DNA of 38,338 nt from Clostridiales bacterium (GCA_015056325.1 SVGL01000020.1:1-38338), one strand, 5' to 3'; numbered from the stretch's first letter, positions 8,358 to 14,609 are shown. Notes: a model not told the origin generated them from the sequence alone. Numbers and translations: made by a program.

Positions 8358-8819
8358 ATGAAGAAAAAGAAAGTGCTGTTTGTCTGCCACGGCAATATCT
8401 GCCGCAGCCCTATGGCGGAGATGATCTTCAAGCACCTGCTGAAGGAACGGGGGCTGAAGGATCGCTACCAGGTGGATTCCGCTGCCACCAGCCTGGAGGA
8501 GATCGGTAACCCCATTTATCCTCCTGCGCGGGCTGAGCTGGAGCGTCATGGCATAACCGTGGAGGCACACCGGGCACGCCGTGTGACCTATCAGGATTAT
8601 GGCGTGAATGATCTGCTGGTCTGCATGGACAAGTACAATGTGCGCAACCTGCACCACTTCATCCATGGAGACTTTGCAAACAAGATCTGCAAGCTGCTGG
8701 ACTTCACCGATACGCCGGGGGATGTGGCGGATCCCTGGTACTCCGACCGGTTCGACATTGCCTACGCGGACATCCTCCGCGGCTGCGAAGCGCTGCTGGA
8801 ATACCTGGAAAATGCATAA
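8358..8819 (+). CDS. Low-molecular-weight protein-tyrosine phosphatase
   Basis: The 153-residue product begins MKKKKVLFVCHGNICRS, giving the P-loop C-X5-R-S with nucleophile Cys10 and Arg16, and has the general-acid Asp in the DPW motif (Asp125 in VADPWYSD). These are complete LMW-PTP catalytic residues. In Gram-positive bacteria such enzymes dephosphorylate tyrosine kinases of capsule export or act in stress responses; some relatives are arginine phosphatases, and the residue pattern alone does not separate these here. The ATG follows the previous stop by one base (TGAGATG), suggesting coupling. It is the last gene of the unit before the terminator at 8826-8854. Confidence 0.95.
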   Translation: MKKKKVLFVCHGNICRSPMAEMIFKHLLKERGLKDRYQVDSAATSLEEIGNPIYPPARAELERHGITVEAHRARRVTYQDYGVNDLLVCMDKYNVRNLHHFIHGDFANKICKLLDFTDTPGDVADPWYSDRFDIAYADILRGCEALLEYLENA

Positions 8820-8825
8820 TTAAAG

Positions 8826-8854
8826 CCGGGAGGCACGATGCTTCCCGGTTTTTT
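8826..8854 (+). terminator. Intrinsic terminator after the phosphatase gene
   Basis: A 9-bp stem, CCGGGAGGC (8826-8834) with GCTTCCCGG (8840-8848) containing one G-T pair, has a five-base loop and is followed by six T. It ends the 2349-8819 unit. Confidence 0.93.
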
Positions 8855-8861
8855 GCATATG

Positions 8862-8891
8862 AAAAGCGGACAGCCTGACATGACTGTCCGC
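8862..8891 (-). terminator. Probable minus-strand terminator
   Basis: The inverted repeat GCGGACAG (8866-8873) / CTGTCCGC (8884-8891) is followed on the minus strand by TTTT. It would end transcripts from the DUF1292 gene at 9428-9075, giving a 3' untranslated region of about 185 bases. In 8892-9074 I see no gene with a ribosome site on either strand. Confidence 0.65.
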
Positions 8892-9074
8892 AGATCGGTT
8901 TTCGTTGATTGAAGATTCAGGCAGCAGCTCGGTCGCATTTGTTCCAACTTGACGGGTTTCCATGGGATGATATTCCTGTCGGTCGGGTTCATTGATGCTT
9001 TGATATGTTGCCTTGGAATTCTTGGTTTCTCAGGGATTTCCAGGGTTCATCTGCGTGCCTGTTGGGCGGGAAGG

Positions 9075-9428
9075 TCAATCTTCGTCGTCCGCTTCCTCGT
9101 CGCTGTTGAGCTTCATGGAGGCGATCTCCATCAGCTTGGCTTCGAGTGCCTGATCCTCCACGGGGACGAACTCCTCCAGCTCCTCGCCGGATTCATCCGT
9201 CGTGGCCACGATCTTCATCACGTAGCAGGCAATGCCTTCATCCTCAGCATCCGCTTCGGTCGCGTCCTCGTCGTTGGAGTCGGTCAGGATGGCGTATTCC
9301 TCGCCGTTGTAGAAGAAATAATCAATAATGGAGAACAGGATGGTGTTGCCTTCCTCATCGGTCATTTCGATCACGTCTTCCATGACGCCCTCTTCCAGAC
9401 CATCCTGCTCGAACAGTTCTTCGTTCAT
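9075..9428 (-). CDS. DUF1292 family protein
   Basis: A 117-residue acidic protein beginning MNEELFEQDGLEE. The core TDEEGNTILFSIIDYFFYNGEEYAILTD is the DUF1292 motif; the protein is rich in Asp and Glu, particularly in the tail. Related small proteins are common in Firmicutes next to yrrK/yqgF but their role is unknown. The frame is open up to 9503, but an AAGAGGTG site on the minus strand lies just before the ATG at 9428, so the shorter start is chosen. It is transcribed from the promoter at 9495-9523, divergent from the candidate small RNA. Confidence 0.9.
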   Translation of the reverse strand: MNEELFEQDGLEEGVMEDVIEMTDEEGNTILFSIIDYFFYNGEEYAILTDSNDEDATEADAEDEGIACYVMKIVATTDESGEELEEFVPVEDQALEAKLMEIASMKLNSDEEADDED

Positions 9429-9494
9429 CGGAGACACCTCTTTCTTGCGAAGCTGCCGCTCACGGGCGGCTTTTTCTTCCTTGTTTGTGGCTTC

Positions 9495-9523
9495 ATTATA
9501 CACGATGCCAAATCAAATTTCAA
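9495..9523 (-). promoter_or_regulatory. Promoter of the DUF1292 gene
   Basis: On the minus strand TTGAAA (9523-9518), a 17-base spacer and TATAAT (9500-9495) make a near-consensus vegetative promoter. The -35 box lies in one arm of the perfect dyad at 9520-9551. Confidence 0.88.
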
Positions 9524-9551
9524 GGGGTTTTGCGAAAGTTTTACCCCTTGA
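9520..9551. promoter_or_regulatory. Perfect 9-bp dyad spanning two divergent -35 boxes
   Basis: TCAAGGGGT (9520-9528) and ACCCCTTGA (9543-9551) are exact inverted copies separated by 14 bases. Each arm runs into a -35 box: TTGAAA on the minus strand and TTGACT on the plus strand. It is placed like a shared operator for both divergent transcripts; no regulator is identified. Confidence 0.6.
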
Positions 9552-9576
9552 CTTTGTCTAAAATGGGTGATATAAT
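9548..9576 (+). promoter_or_regulatory. Strong promoter of a gene-less transcription unit
   Basis: TTGACT at 9548-9553, a 17-base spacer and TATAAT at 9571-9576 on the plus strand. No plus-strand gene follows for more than 5 kb, which points to a non-coding product starting near 9583. Confidence 0.88.
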
Positions 9577-9582
9577 GGACAT

Positions 9583-9710
9583 GTTGGGCAGCGTGACGCT
9601 GCGCCCGGCTCGCGATTGAGCTGCGCACCTCCGGTTGGAGTACATGCGCGTGTTGGTTGAATCTTATATTGCAGTTGACTGTCCGCGCTCGCAATCGCGC
9701 GGGCTTTTTT
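9583..9710 (+). ncRNA. Candidate small RNA of about 128 nt
   Basis: A consensus promoter and a strong intrinsic terminator bracket about 128 bases without a credible ORF. The 5' part can fold as a stem of GGGC (9586-9589) with GCCC (9603-9606) enclosing AGCG/CGCT. The segment CGCGATTG (9611-9618) is perfectly complementary to CAATCGCG (9692-9699), which overlaps the right arm of the terminator stem, so two exclusive folds are possible. It lacks the hallmarks of SRP RNA, tmRNA, RNase P RNA and 6S RNA. Read-through would give antisense RNA to the flavin reductase gene that ends at 9724. The start is predicted from the promoter only. Confidence 0.68.
9681..9710 (+). terminator. Intrinsic terminator of the candidate small RNA
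   Basis: An 8-bp stem, GTCCGCGC (9681-9688) with GCGCGGGC (9697-9704) including one T-G pair, has an eight-base loop and is followed by six T. There is no T-run in the minus direction, so it serves the plus strand. Confidence 0.88.
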
Positions 9711-9723
9711 GTTGTCGTTATTG

Positions 9724-10344
9724 TTACATCTGCGCGGCCTTGCCGACTACCACACCCGGCTTGATCTGCTGCGCGGGCTCATGCCAGGCGCCCAGATGGC
9801 GGCCGTCCCATGACCAGTATTCAATGCCGCCTGCGGTGCGGACAGCGCCGACCTTGCGCATCAGCTCGTCCACCGGGAGGCCGCTGTCTACCAGGTCAGC
9901 GTTTTTCAGTACGTTGCGGATGCGGCAGAGGAACACCGTATCGCCTTCTTCCTCATTGGTGGGGATGACCTTGTCCACCTCCAGCTCGAAGGAGAAGGGG
10001 CAGTCTGTCAGCACGGGAACGTCCAGCACATGGCCGCGCTCCCACTGGAAGGGGATGTCCATCTTGTCCGCGTCGTGACCATCCGCCGTGCCGAAATAGT
10101 CGGACAGGGCCAGGTTGCTTTCAGTCACCAGGTTGGCAGAGAACACGCGGTTCGCCAGGATGCGCTCCTGGGTCTGCTTGTGCCCGCCGATGGCGCAGAT
10201 CACGCCCAATTCGTCAAACCAGCAGTAGCTGAACCAGCAGAACAGCCCGAAATTGGGTGTGCCGTCGGCCTTGAAGGTGCCGTAGGTGAACAGGGTCTGG
10301 GGGCAGAAGTCGTTGCCAATGGGGACGGAAATCTTGTTACTCAT
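9724..10344 (-). CDS. Flavin reductase-like (FMN-binding split barrel) protein
   Basis: A 206-residue soluble protein of the flavin reductase-like split-barrel family. Visible features are the N-terminal strand pair with FTYGTFKADGTPNFGLF, the central GGHKQTQERILANRVFSANL segment that places a conserved helix-strand against FMN, and a second barrel half from about residue 100. Such proteins bind FMN and reduce flavin or other small acceptors with NAD(P)H. Its ATG overlaps the stop of the marR gene by eight bases (ATGAGTAA), so the pair is one operon and the regulator probably responds to a substrate or oxidant handled here (inference). Confidence 0.88.
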   Translation of the reverse strand: MSNKISVPIGNDFCPQTLFTYGTFKADGTPNFGLFCWFSYCWFDELGVICAIGGHKQTQERILANRVFSANLVTESNLALSDYFGTADGHDADKMDIPFQWERGHVLDVPVLTDCPFSFELEVDKVIPTNEEEGDTVFLCRIRNVLKNADLVDSGLPVDELMRKVGAVRTAGGIEYWSWDGRHLGAWHEPAQQIKPGVVVGKAAQM

Positions 10345-10777
10345 GATGGAAGCCTCCTTGCAAATTGTTTAGTATACGGGTCAAATAGCCTTCAAATTGA
10401 AGGATCTCTGCTTCGGTGAAACCGAGATAGTACAGCTCGTTCATCTGCTGGGAAATGCGGTCATAGTCGGCCTTGAGCGCTCGGGCCTTGTCCGTCAGGC
10501 GGATGAGCAGCGCCCGGCGGTCGCTGGGGGATGGCTCGCGGACGATCAGTCCGGCTTGCTCCATTCTGTCCAGCATGGATGTTAGCGTGGTGTTGGCCAG
10601 GCTTGTTTGCCCGGAAAGCTGGCTGATGGTTAGGCCATCTCCCTGCCAGAGGACGTACAGGATGCGCCCCTGTGCGCCGTTGAATGCGTCGATGTCCGCC
10701 TCGGCGAGCATGTGGTCAAATAGTCGTCCGCTTACCTGCTTGACACGGGAGACCAGGAATCCGCCCTTCGTTTCCAC
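10337..10777 (-). CDS. MarR family transcriptional regulator
   Basis: The 146-residue product has the winged helix-turn-helix of MarR proteins: LTISQLSGQTSLANTTLTSMLDRME followed by the wing REPSPSDRRALLIRLT, flanked by dimerisation helices. The open frame runs back to 10834, but that would place the start inside the promoter; a GGAGGTGA site precedes a GTG at 10777, which is chosen. MarR dimers usually repress their own operon until a phenolic or oxidant ligand binds. The palindrome at 10808-10823 in its promoter fits autoregulation, and the flavin reductase gene is the obvious target. Confidence 0.95.
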   Translation of the reverse strand: METKGGFLVSRVKQVSGRLFDHMLAEADIDAFNGAQGRILYVLWQGDGLTISQLSGQTSLANTTLTSMLDRMEQAGLIVREPSPSDRRALLIRLTDKARALKADYDRISQQMNELYYLGFTEAEILQFEGYLTRILNNLQGGFHHE

Positions 10778-10805
10778 AACATCACCTCCAATGCTTCTGA
10801 ATAGA

Positions 10806-10834
10806 ATATTACTATATAGAAATATATTTGTCAA
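10806..10834 (-). promoter_or_regulatory. Promoter of the marR operon with candidate MarR operator
   Basis: On the minus strand TTGACA (10834-10829), 17 bases, TAATAT (10811-10806). The spacer holds a 16-base near-perfect palindrome, ATTACTATATAGAAAT at 10808-10823 (one mismatched pair, CTATATAG core), of typical MarR-site size and overlapping the -10 box. Confidence 0.85.
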
Positions 10835-10838
10835 TAAG

Positions 10839-10872
10839 AAAACCTCCGCAGAAATACGTCTGTGGAGGTTTT
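10839..10872 (-). terminator. Terminator between DUF896 and the marR promoter
   Basis: A 13-bp stem (10839-10851 with 10860-10872, one G-T pair) with an eight-base loop ends in TTTT on the minus strand. It closes the GT2-to-DUF896 operon five bases before the marR -35 box. Confidence 0.8.
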
Positions 10873-10877
10873 GTGAA

Positions 10878-11096
10878 TCAATGCTTCACCGGAGGCTCCT
10901 TCTTCTTGAGCGTTTCCGTGGTGCCGTCGGGGCGCTGGATGACGATGCCGTCCAGCATGGCGCGCATGTTCTCGCGCCACTCGCCGATGTACTGCTGGCG
11001 CAGGGCAACTTGCTCAGCGGCTTCGGCCTCGGTCAGGCCCTCGGCCTTCTTCTTGCGGGCCAGCTCGTTGATGCGGTCGATCATTTTCTTGTCCAT
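10878..11096 (-). CDS. DUF896 (YnzC-like) protein
   Basis: A 72-residue protein with the DUF896 pattern: IDRINELARKKKAEGLTEAE, then EQVALRQQYI and WRENM near the middle. Members are short helical hairpins; YnzC of Bacillus is linked to the SOS regulon, function unknown. A GGAGGAA site in the end of the upstream gene sets the start. It is the last gene before the terminator at 10839-10872. The C-terminal tail is lysine-rich. Confidence 0.93.
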   Translation of the reverse strand: MDKKMIDRINELARKKKAEGLTEAEAAEQVALRQQYIGEWRENMRAMLDGIVIQRPDGTTETLKKKEPPVKH

Positions 11097-11098
11097 GT

Positions 11099-12175
11099 TT
11101 ATTCCTCCGCGGCCTTGCGCAGAGCGAAGGCCATATGCCCGATGATGTAGAGATTTGCGGCCATGATGCCATACACGAAGAACAGCCGGTGGTCGCCGGT
11201 GTCCATGGTGCGCTCGATGAGCAGCGTCAGTGACGTTGCCACCGCCACGCAGGGGATGGCTGCGGCGGACTTACCATGCTTCTTCCATGTGAAGAACCAG
11301 ATGACGCAGACGATCACCAGCGCAGCAGCCAGCAATCCGGACACCAGCGTCAGGCTGAAGTAGGGGTTCTCGTCGCCGTCCGCAGCGAATTCCTGCACCA
11401 CGCCGAAGCCGATGCACACCACCGAGGTCACCCAGGAGATGATGGCTTCACGTTTGCCGCTGCGGCGGAAGCAGCGGATGCTCCATACGATCAGCACGAT
11501 GGCCGCCATGGCGATGCCTGCCACCTGGTTGATGCGCACGAAGTGGATGACCTTCATGTGGCCGTCGTTGCGCAGGCTTTCCAGCACAGTCTGGCAGCAG
11601 CCGTAGAGCACCAGGAAGAAGCCCAGCGCGTCGCCGTTTGCGGCCTTGTGCTTGCGGAAGTACACAACCATCACGATGCCGATGATCAGGGCTGCAATGG
11701 CCTCATAGGCGAAAACGGGGTGCATATCCTGGGTCAGCTCCGCCATGAAGCTGAAGGCGGGAGACTGGAAGTACTTGCCCCAGCCCATCTCGCACAGAGG
11801 CTCGGCCAGGCGCTCGATGACGAGGGCGGCCGGCATGCCGAAGGCAGCAGCATCCAGCATCAGGCTAACCGGCTGATTGCTCCACTTGGCGGAAAGTGCG
11901 GCAGCCAGGATCACACCGATTATCGCGCCGGTCATGGAGGCGCCGCCGTCCAGGACGCTGAGCATCAGGGCCGGATCGCCGATGGTCTCCAGATAGTAGG
12001 CTGTATTGGACAGGCAGAAGGCCACACGGCTGCCGATGAAGGCGAAGGGGATCGCCAGCACGGCAAAGCGGATGAAGGCCTCATAGCCCGCACCCTTCTT
12101 TTGCAGCACCAGGAAGGAAACGGCCAGCAGCGCTGCCAGGGACAGTGCTGCCAGCGCGCCGTAGAGGGTGAACAT
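11099..12175 (-). CDS. Divergent Lgt-like polytopic membrane protein
   Basis: A 358-residue protein with about ten membrane helices. The order of motifs follows prolipoprotein diacylglyceryl transferase: IGSR (47-50), DGGASMTGAIIG (76-87), DAAAFGMPAALVIERLAEP (108-126), HPVFAYE (152-158), GDALGFFLVLYG (181-192) and ESLRND (199-204). However, the GRxGNF signature is replaced by ERLAEP and the conserved His/Tyr of the GG-S/A-x-H/Y-G loop is absent. About 130 residues with extra helices are added at the C-terminus; Lgt is normally about 260-300 residues. It is thus an Lgt-fold paralogue with doubtful transferase activity, probably working on another lipid-linked substrate. It lies in an operon with a GT2, GtrA and a phosphodiester glycosidase. 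Confidence 0.75.
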   Translation of the reverse strand: MFTLYGALAALSLAALLAVSFLVLQKKGAGYEAFIRFAVLAIPFAFIGSRVAFCLSNTAYYLETIGDPALMLSVLDGGASMTGAIIGVILAAALSAKWSNQPVSLMLDAAAFGMPAALVIERLAEPLCEMGWGKYFQSPAFSFMAELTQDMHPVFAYEAIAALIIGIVMVVYFRKHKAANGDALGFFLVLYGCCQTVLESLRNDGHMKVIHFVRINQVAGIAMAAIVLIVWSIRCFRRSGKREAIISWVTSVVCIGFGVVQEFAADGDENPYFSLTLVSGLLAAALVIVCVIWFFTWKKHGKSAAAIPCVAVATSLTLLIERTMDTGDHRLFFVYGIMAANLYIIGHMAFALRKAAEE

Positions 12176-12178
12176 GCT

Positions 12179-13129
12179 TTACTCCTCCTCGGGCTTGATG
12201 GCGGTGGAGATGTAGATAAAGTCAGACACGGTGCGTTCGTTCTTGGTGGTCTTATCGGAGTAGTTCTCGCCGCCGAACCACATCAGCGCGCTGTTTCCGC
12301 CGTCCAGGTTGTAGGCCTGCACGCAGCCCTGCTCGAACATCCACTGAGCCAGTTCATCCGTGGAGCAGCCATCACTATCCTTGCGGCGGCCGTCCACCAC
12401 CACGAACATGTACTCCAGCTCACCCAGCTGACCGATGGCGCAGCGGGGCTCGGACTTGGAGCGGATGTTGTAGCGGTTGCCGTTGTCCACGTAGTACTGG
12501 GGAGCTTCCAGCAGCACGCCGTCCTTGATCAGGGCGGGGCCGAAGTTGAAGATGTTGGGGAAGGTGAGGGTCTCGGAGGTCAGCAGGGCCTTGAGCTCCT
12601 CGGCGTCAGAACGCAGGACGATATGGAAATCGCCGTTGTTGTCCACCAGCAGCATGTCGTACACAGACTTGGGGCTCTTGCGGAACTCCTTGTACTGGCG
12701 GACGATGTAGCCGTTCTTGGCGTCAGCAAAGAAGTCGCCGCCGATGGCCACCACGGCGTTGTGGTTCTTGGCCATGGTGGAAATCTTGTTGTTCTTGGTG
12801 CCCTTTTCGTTGGCCAGGCCGGTACGCAGCTGGCTGGGATGGGCGATCTTCACCCGGGCAACGTTGAAGGTGGAATCACCAACCTTGACGCGTTCCATGG
12901 TGACGGTCAGGGATTCGTCCTCATAGCCCTGCAGGACGCCGTTGGCCTCATCCGCTTCGATGTAGCCCTCAGGGTTGGGGACGTAGCCGCCGCTCAGATC
13001 AACGGGCAGGGGCGTGATGTTGGTGGAGATGGCCTCCTCGGTGGAAATGTCGATGGAGGTGTCAAAGCCTTCGGCGATGGCGCCGGGGATGAGCATCGTC
13101 AGCAGCAGGATAGCAAGAAACTTGCGCAT
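12179..13129 (-). CDS. Exported phosphodiester glycosidase family protein (NAGPA/DUF2233)
   Basis: A 316-residue protein with a cleavable signal peptide (MRKFLAILLLTMLIPGAIA). The catalytic domain shows the NAGPA hallmarks: VVAIGGDFF (127-134), a central FNFGPALIKDG, RCAIGQ (229-234), VVVDGR (243-248) and YNLDGGNSALM (273-283). In this family these loops form the active site that cleaves sugar-1-phosphodiester bonds, as in removal of GlcNAc from phosphodiester-linked glycans. Outside the cell the substrate may be a teichoic-acid-like or phosphoglycan polymer; genes for GT2 and GtrA upstream fit this. AGGAGG at 13141-13146 sets the start. Confidence 0.9.
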   Translation of the reverse strand: MRKFLAILLLTMLIPGAIAEGFDTSIDISTEEAISTNITPLPVDLSGGYVPNPEGYIEADEANGVLQGYEDESLTVTMERVKVGDSTFNVARVKIAHPSQLRTGLANEKGTKNNKISTMAKNHNAVVAIGGDFFADAKNGYIVRQYKEFRKSPKSVYDMLLVDNNGDFHIVLRSDAEELKALLTSETLTFPNIFNFGPALIKDGVLLEAPQYYVDNGNRYNIRSKSEPRCAIGQLGELEYMFVVVDGRRKDSDGCSTDELAQWMFEQGCVQAYNLDGGNSALMWFGGENYSDKTTKNERTVSDFIYISTAIKPEEE

Positions 13130-13156
13130 AGTATTGGGTTCCTCCTAATAAACAAA

Positions 13157-13312
13157 TCAATCGAACAAAAAAGCGTACTCGTCGTCCACGCCCTCGTTCA
13201 TGTGGGCCTGACGCGCTTCCTCGGTGATGGAAGGGCTTGGCAGGGCGATGGCGAAGGCCAACAGCATGATGGCAGCCAGCACGGTCAGCAGGATGTTCTT
13301 CCAGTTTTTCAT
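13157..13312 (-). CDS. Small membrane or exported peptide (51 aa)
   Basis: This short frame encodes 51 residues: MKNWKNILLTVLAAIMLLAF, a short AIALPSPS stretch, then an acidic tail ending EYAFLFD. Its ATG overlaps the stop of gtrA (ATGA at 13312-13309) and the stop lies shortly before the glycosidase ribosome site, which strongly suggests a real, co-translated gene. The N-terminus is a single membrane helix or a signal peptide with possible cleavage after AIA. I know no family. It may be a small accessory subunit of the neighbouring glycosylation or glycosidase proteins (inference). Confidence 0.75.
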   Translation of the reverse strand: MKNWKNILLTVLAAIMLLAFAIALPSPSITEEARQAHMNEGVDDEYAFLFD

Positions 13313-13740
13313 TTGGACTCCTTATCGGGTGCGAAGACCCACTTGTTCTGCACACGGTAGCTGACCAGGTAGAGAAGCGTATCCACCACGGCCTTGACGC
13401 CTACCGCCCAGATGTCAGGCAGGCGCAGGAGGGTCATCAGCAGTTCCACGCCGATGGCGCTGGAGACCAGAATGCCCACCGCCAGAATCACATAGCGGAC
13501 AAAGGCGCGGCTGCCCTGGTCGCTCTTGAAGACGAAGTTGCGGTTTAGCAGGAAGTTGCAGGGGGCGGAAATGAGTCGGGCTACGACGGTACTGATGATC
13601 TCCTGGCCTGTGCCGAAGCCGGCCAGCACCACGTTCTCCATCAACGCAAACACGCCGTAGTCGATCAGAAAGGAAATGCCGGATGCGCCCATGAACTTGG
13701 CAAAGCGCATCAGGGTAGTCATCAGTGCATTCTTTTGCAT
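13309..13740 (-). CDS. GtrA family membrane protein
   Basis: A 143-residue protein with four membrane helices and the GtrA pattern: RFAKFMGASGISFLIDYGVFALM at the N-terminus, then RLISAPCNFLLNRNFVFKS between helices two and three, and a C-terminal helix ending in YRVQNKWVFA. GtrA-type proteins are thought to flip or handle undecaprenyl-phosphate-linked sugars for surface polymer decoration. The upstream DPM-like GT2 (stop five bases before this start) would make the lipid-linked sugar. AAGAGGTAA precedes the ATG. A second GtrA lies at 20346-20765. Confidence 0.92.
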   Translation of the reverse strand: MQKNALMTTLMRFAKFMGASGISFLIDYGVFALMENVVLAGFGTGQEIISTVVARLISAPCNFLLNRNFVFKSDQGSRAFVRYVILAVGILVSSAIGVELLMTLLRLPDIWAVGVKAVVDTLLYLVSYRVQNKWVFAPDKESK

Positions 13741-13745
13741 CGGTT

Positions 13746-14468
13746 TTACCTCTTGCGGACCTTGAAGAAGCCGCCGATGATGACCTTGTAAATGCGGTAG
13801 CTGTCGCGGATGGGGTGGAAGTGAGTGCCCTCGTTCTCATTCTCATAGACGGTCTCGATGGTGAGGGGGATCATCTCGATGCCGGCGCGGGCACAGGCGA
13901 TGAGCACCTGCATCTCGTACTCGAAGCGCTCGCCGGGCACGTCGATCATGAACTGCAGGTCTTCCCGGCGGAAGGCGCGTAGACCGGTCTGGGTGTCGGG
14001 CAGCCACTTGCCGTAGAACAGCTTGAATACGGCGCTGGTGGTTTTGTTGCCGAAACGGGACTTGGGCGGCACGTTGGGCAGGTTGAAGTCGCGGCTGCCC
14101 AGGTACATAGCGCGCTTGCTGTTGTCGGTCAGGGCCTCGGCCAGCTTCCAGCAGTCTTCCACCGTGTGCTGACCATCAGCGTCGGCGGTGATGACGCCGG
14201 AGGCGTCGGGCATGTGGTCGCGGATGTAGGTGTAGCCGGTCTTCAGGCCGCAGCCCTTGCCCCGGTTGACCTCATGCTTGAGGACGGTGACACCCTCCAT
14301 CCCGGCAAGCTCGTCAAAAATGGGCTGGTACTTTTCGCTGCTGCCGTCGTTGACGATGACGGCGCGGGTGAAGCCGCGCTCACGCAGCTTGCGGACATAA
14401 GCAGGCAGGCGGTCATCGGGTTCCAGGGAGGGAATCAGAATGACTGCCGAAGCAGGCGTATACTCCAT
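13746..14468 (-). CDS. Glycosyltransferase family 2 (polyprenyl-phosphate sugar synthase-like)
   Basis: A 240-residue GT-A enzyme: SAVILIPSLEPDD at the N-terminus, NDGSS (40-44), EVNRGKGCGLKTGY (66-79), catalytic DADGQH (96-101), GSRDF (124-128) and a TQTGLRAFRRE acceptor loop. This matches the DPM1/DPG-synthase-like branch that transfers a sugar from a nucleotide to polyprenyl phosphate. It ends without membrane helices, and the GtrA encoded next would supply the membrane partner. The frame is open back to 14558, but AAAGGA upstream of 14468 fits that start, and the longer version would cross the promoter region. Confidence 0.93.
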   Translation of the reverse strand: MEYTPASAVILIPSLEPDDRLPAYVRKLRERGFTRAVIVNDGSSEKYQPIFDELAGMEGVTVLKHEVNRGKGCGLKTGYTYIRDHMPDASGVITADADGQHTVEDCWKLAEALTDNSKRAMYLGSRDFNLPNVPPKSRFGNKTTSAVFKLFYGKWLPDTQTGLRAFRREDLQFMIDVPGERFEYEMQVLIACARAGIEMIPLTIETVYENENEGTHFHPIRDSYRIYKVIIGGFFKVRKR

Positions 14469-14563
14469 ATATCTCATTCCTTTCAGGGTCTTCGCCCCAT
14501 TTTCAAAGGTCATTGGTGCAGCTGCGGCAGGTGTGATGCCGGGCACATAAATTGCCAAGCTAT

Positions 14564-14592
14564 ATTATACAACAAAATAACGCAGGAAGCAA
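14564..14592 (-). promoter_or_regulatory. Promoter of the GT2-GtrA-glycosidase operon
   Basis: On the minus strand TTGCTT (14592-14587), 17 bases and TATAAT (14569-14564). The -35 box lies in the loop of the ybaK terminator hairpin (14577-14609), so terminator and promoter are interleaved. Confidence 0.78.
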
Positions 14593-14609
14593 TGATTTCC
14601 CTGCGTTAT
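14577..14609 (-). terminator. Terminator after ybaK
   Basis: A perfect 10-bp stem, ATAACGCAGG/CCTGCGTTAT on the minus strand, has a 13-base loop and is followed by TTTGTTG. It closes the single-gene ybaK unit. Confidence 0.72.

Noticed and set aside
8762..8992. 76-codon minus-strand frame between the two terminators
   Set aside because: It would run through the minus-strand terminator into the phosphatase gene and has no ribosome site.
9581..9619. Twelve-codon ORF at the start of the small RNA
   Set aside because: No ribosome site, and its ATG lies too close to the -10 box to be transcribed reliably.
9583..9710. SRP RNA, 6S RNA, tmRNA or riboswitch of a known class
   Set aside because: The conserved SRP apical loop, the long 6S bubble, a tRNA-like domain, and any downstream plus-strand gene for a riboswitch are all missing.
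11276..13360. 694-codon open frame on the plus strand
   Set aside because: Antisense to the Lgt-like and glycosidase genes, no domain, low-complexity composition.
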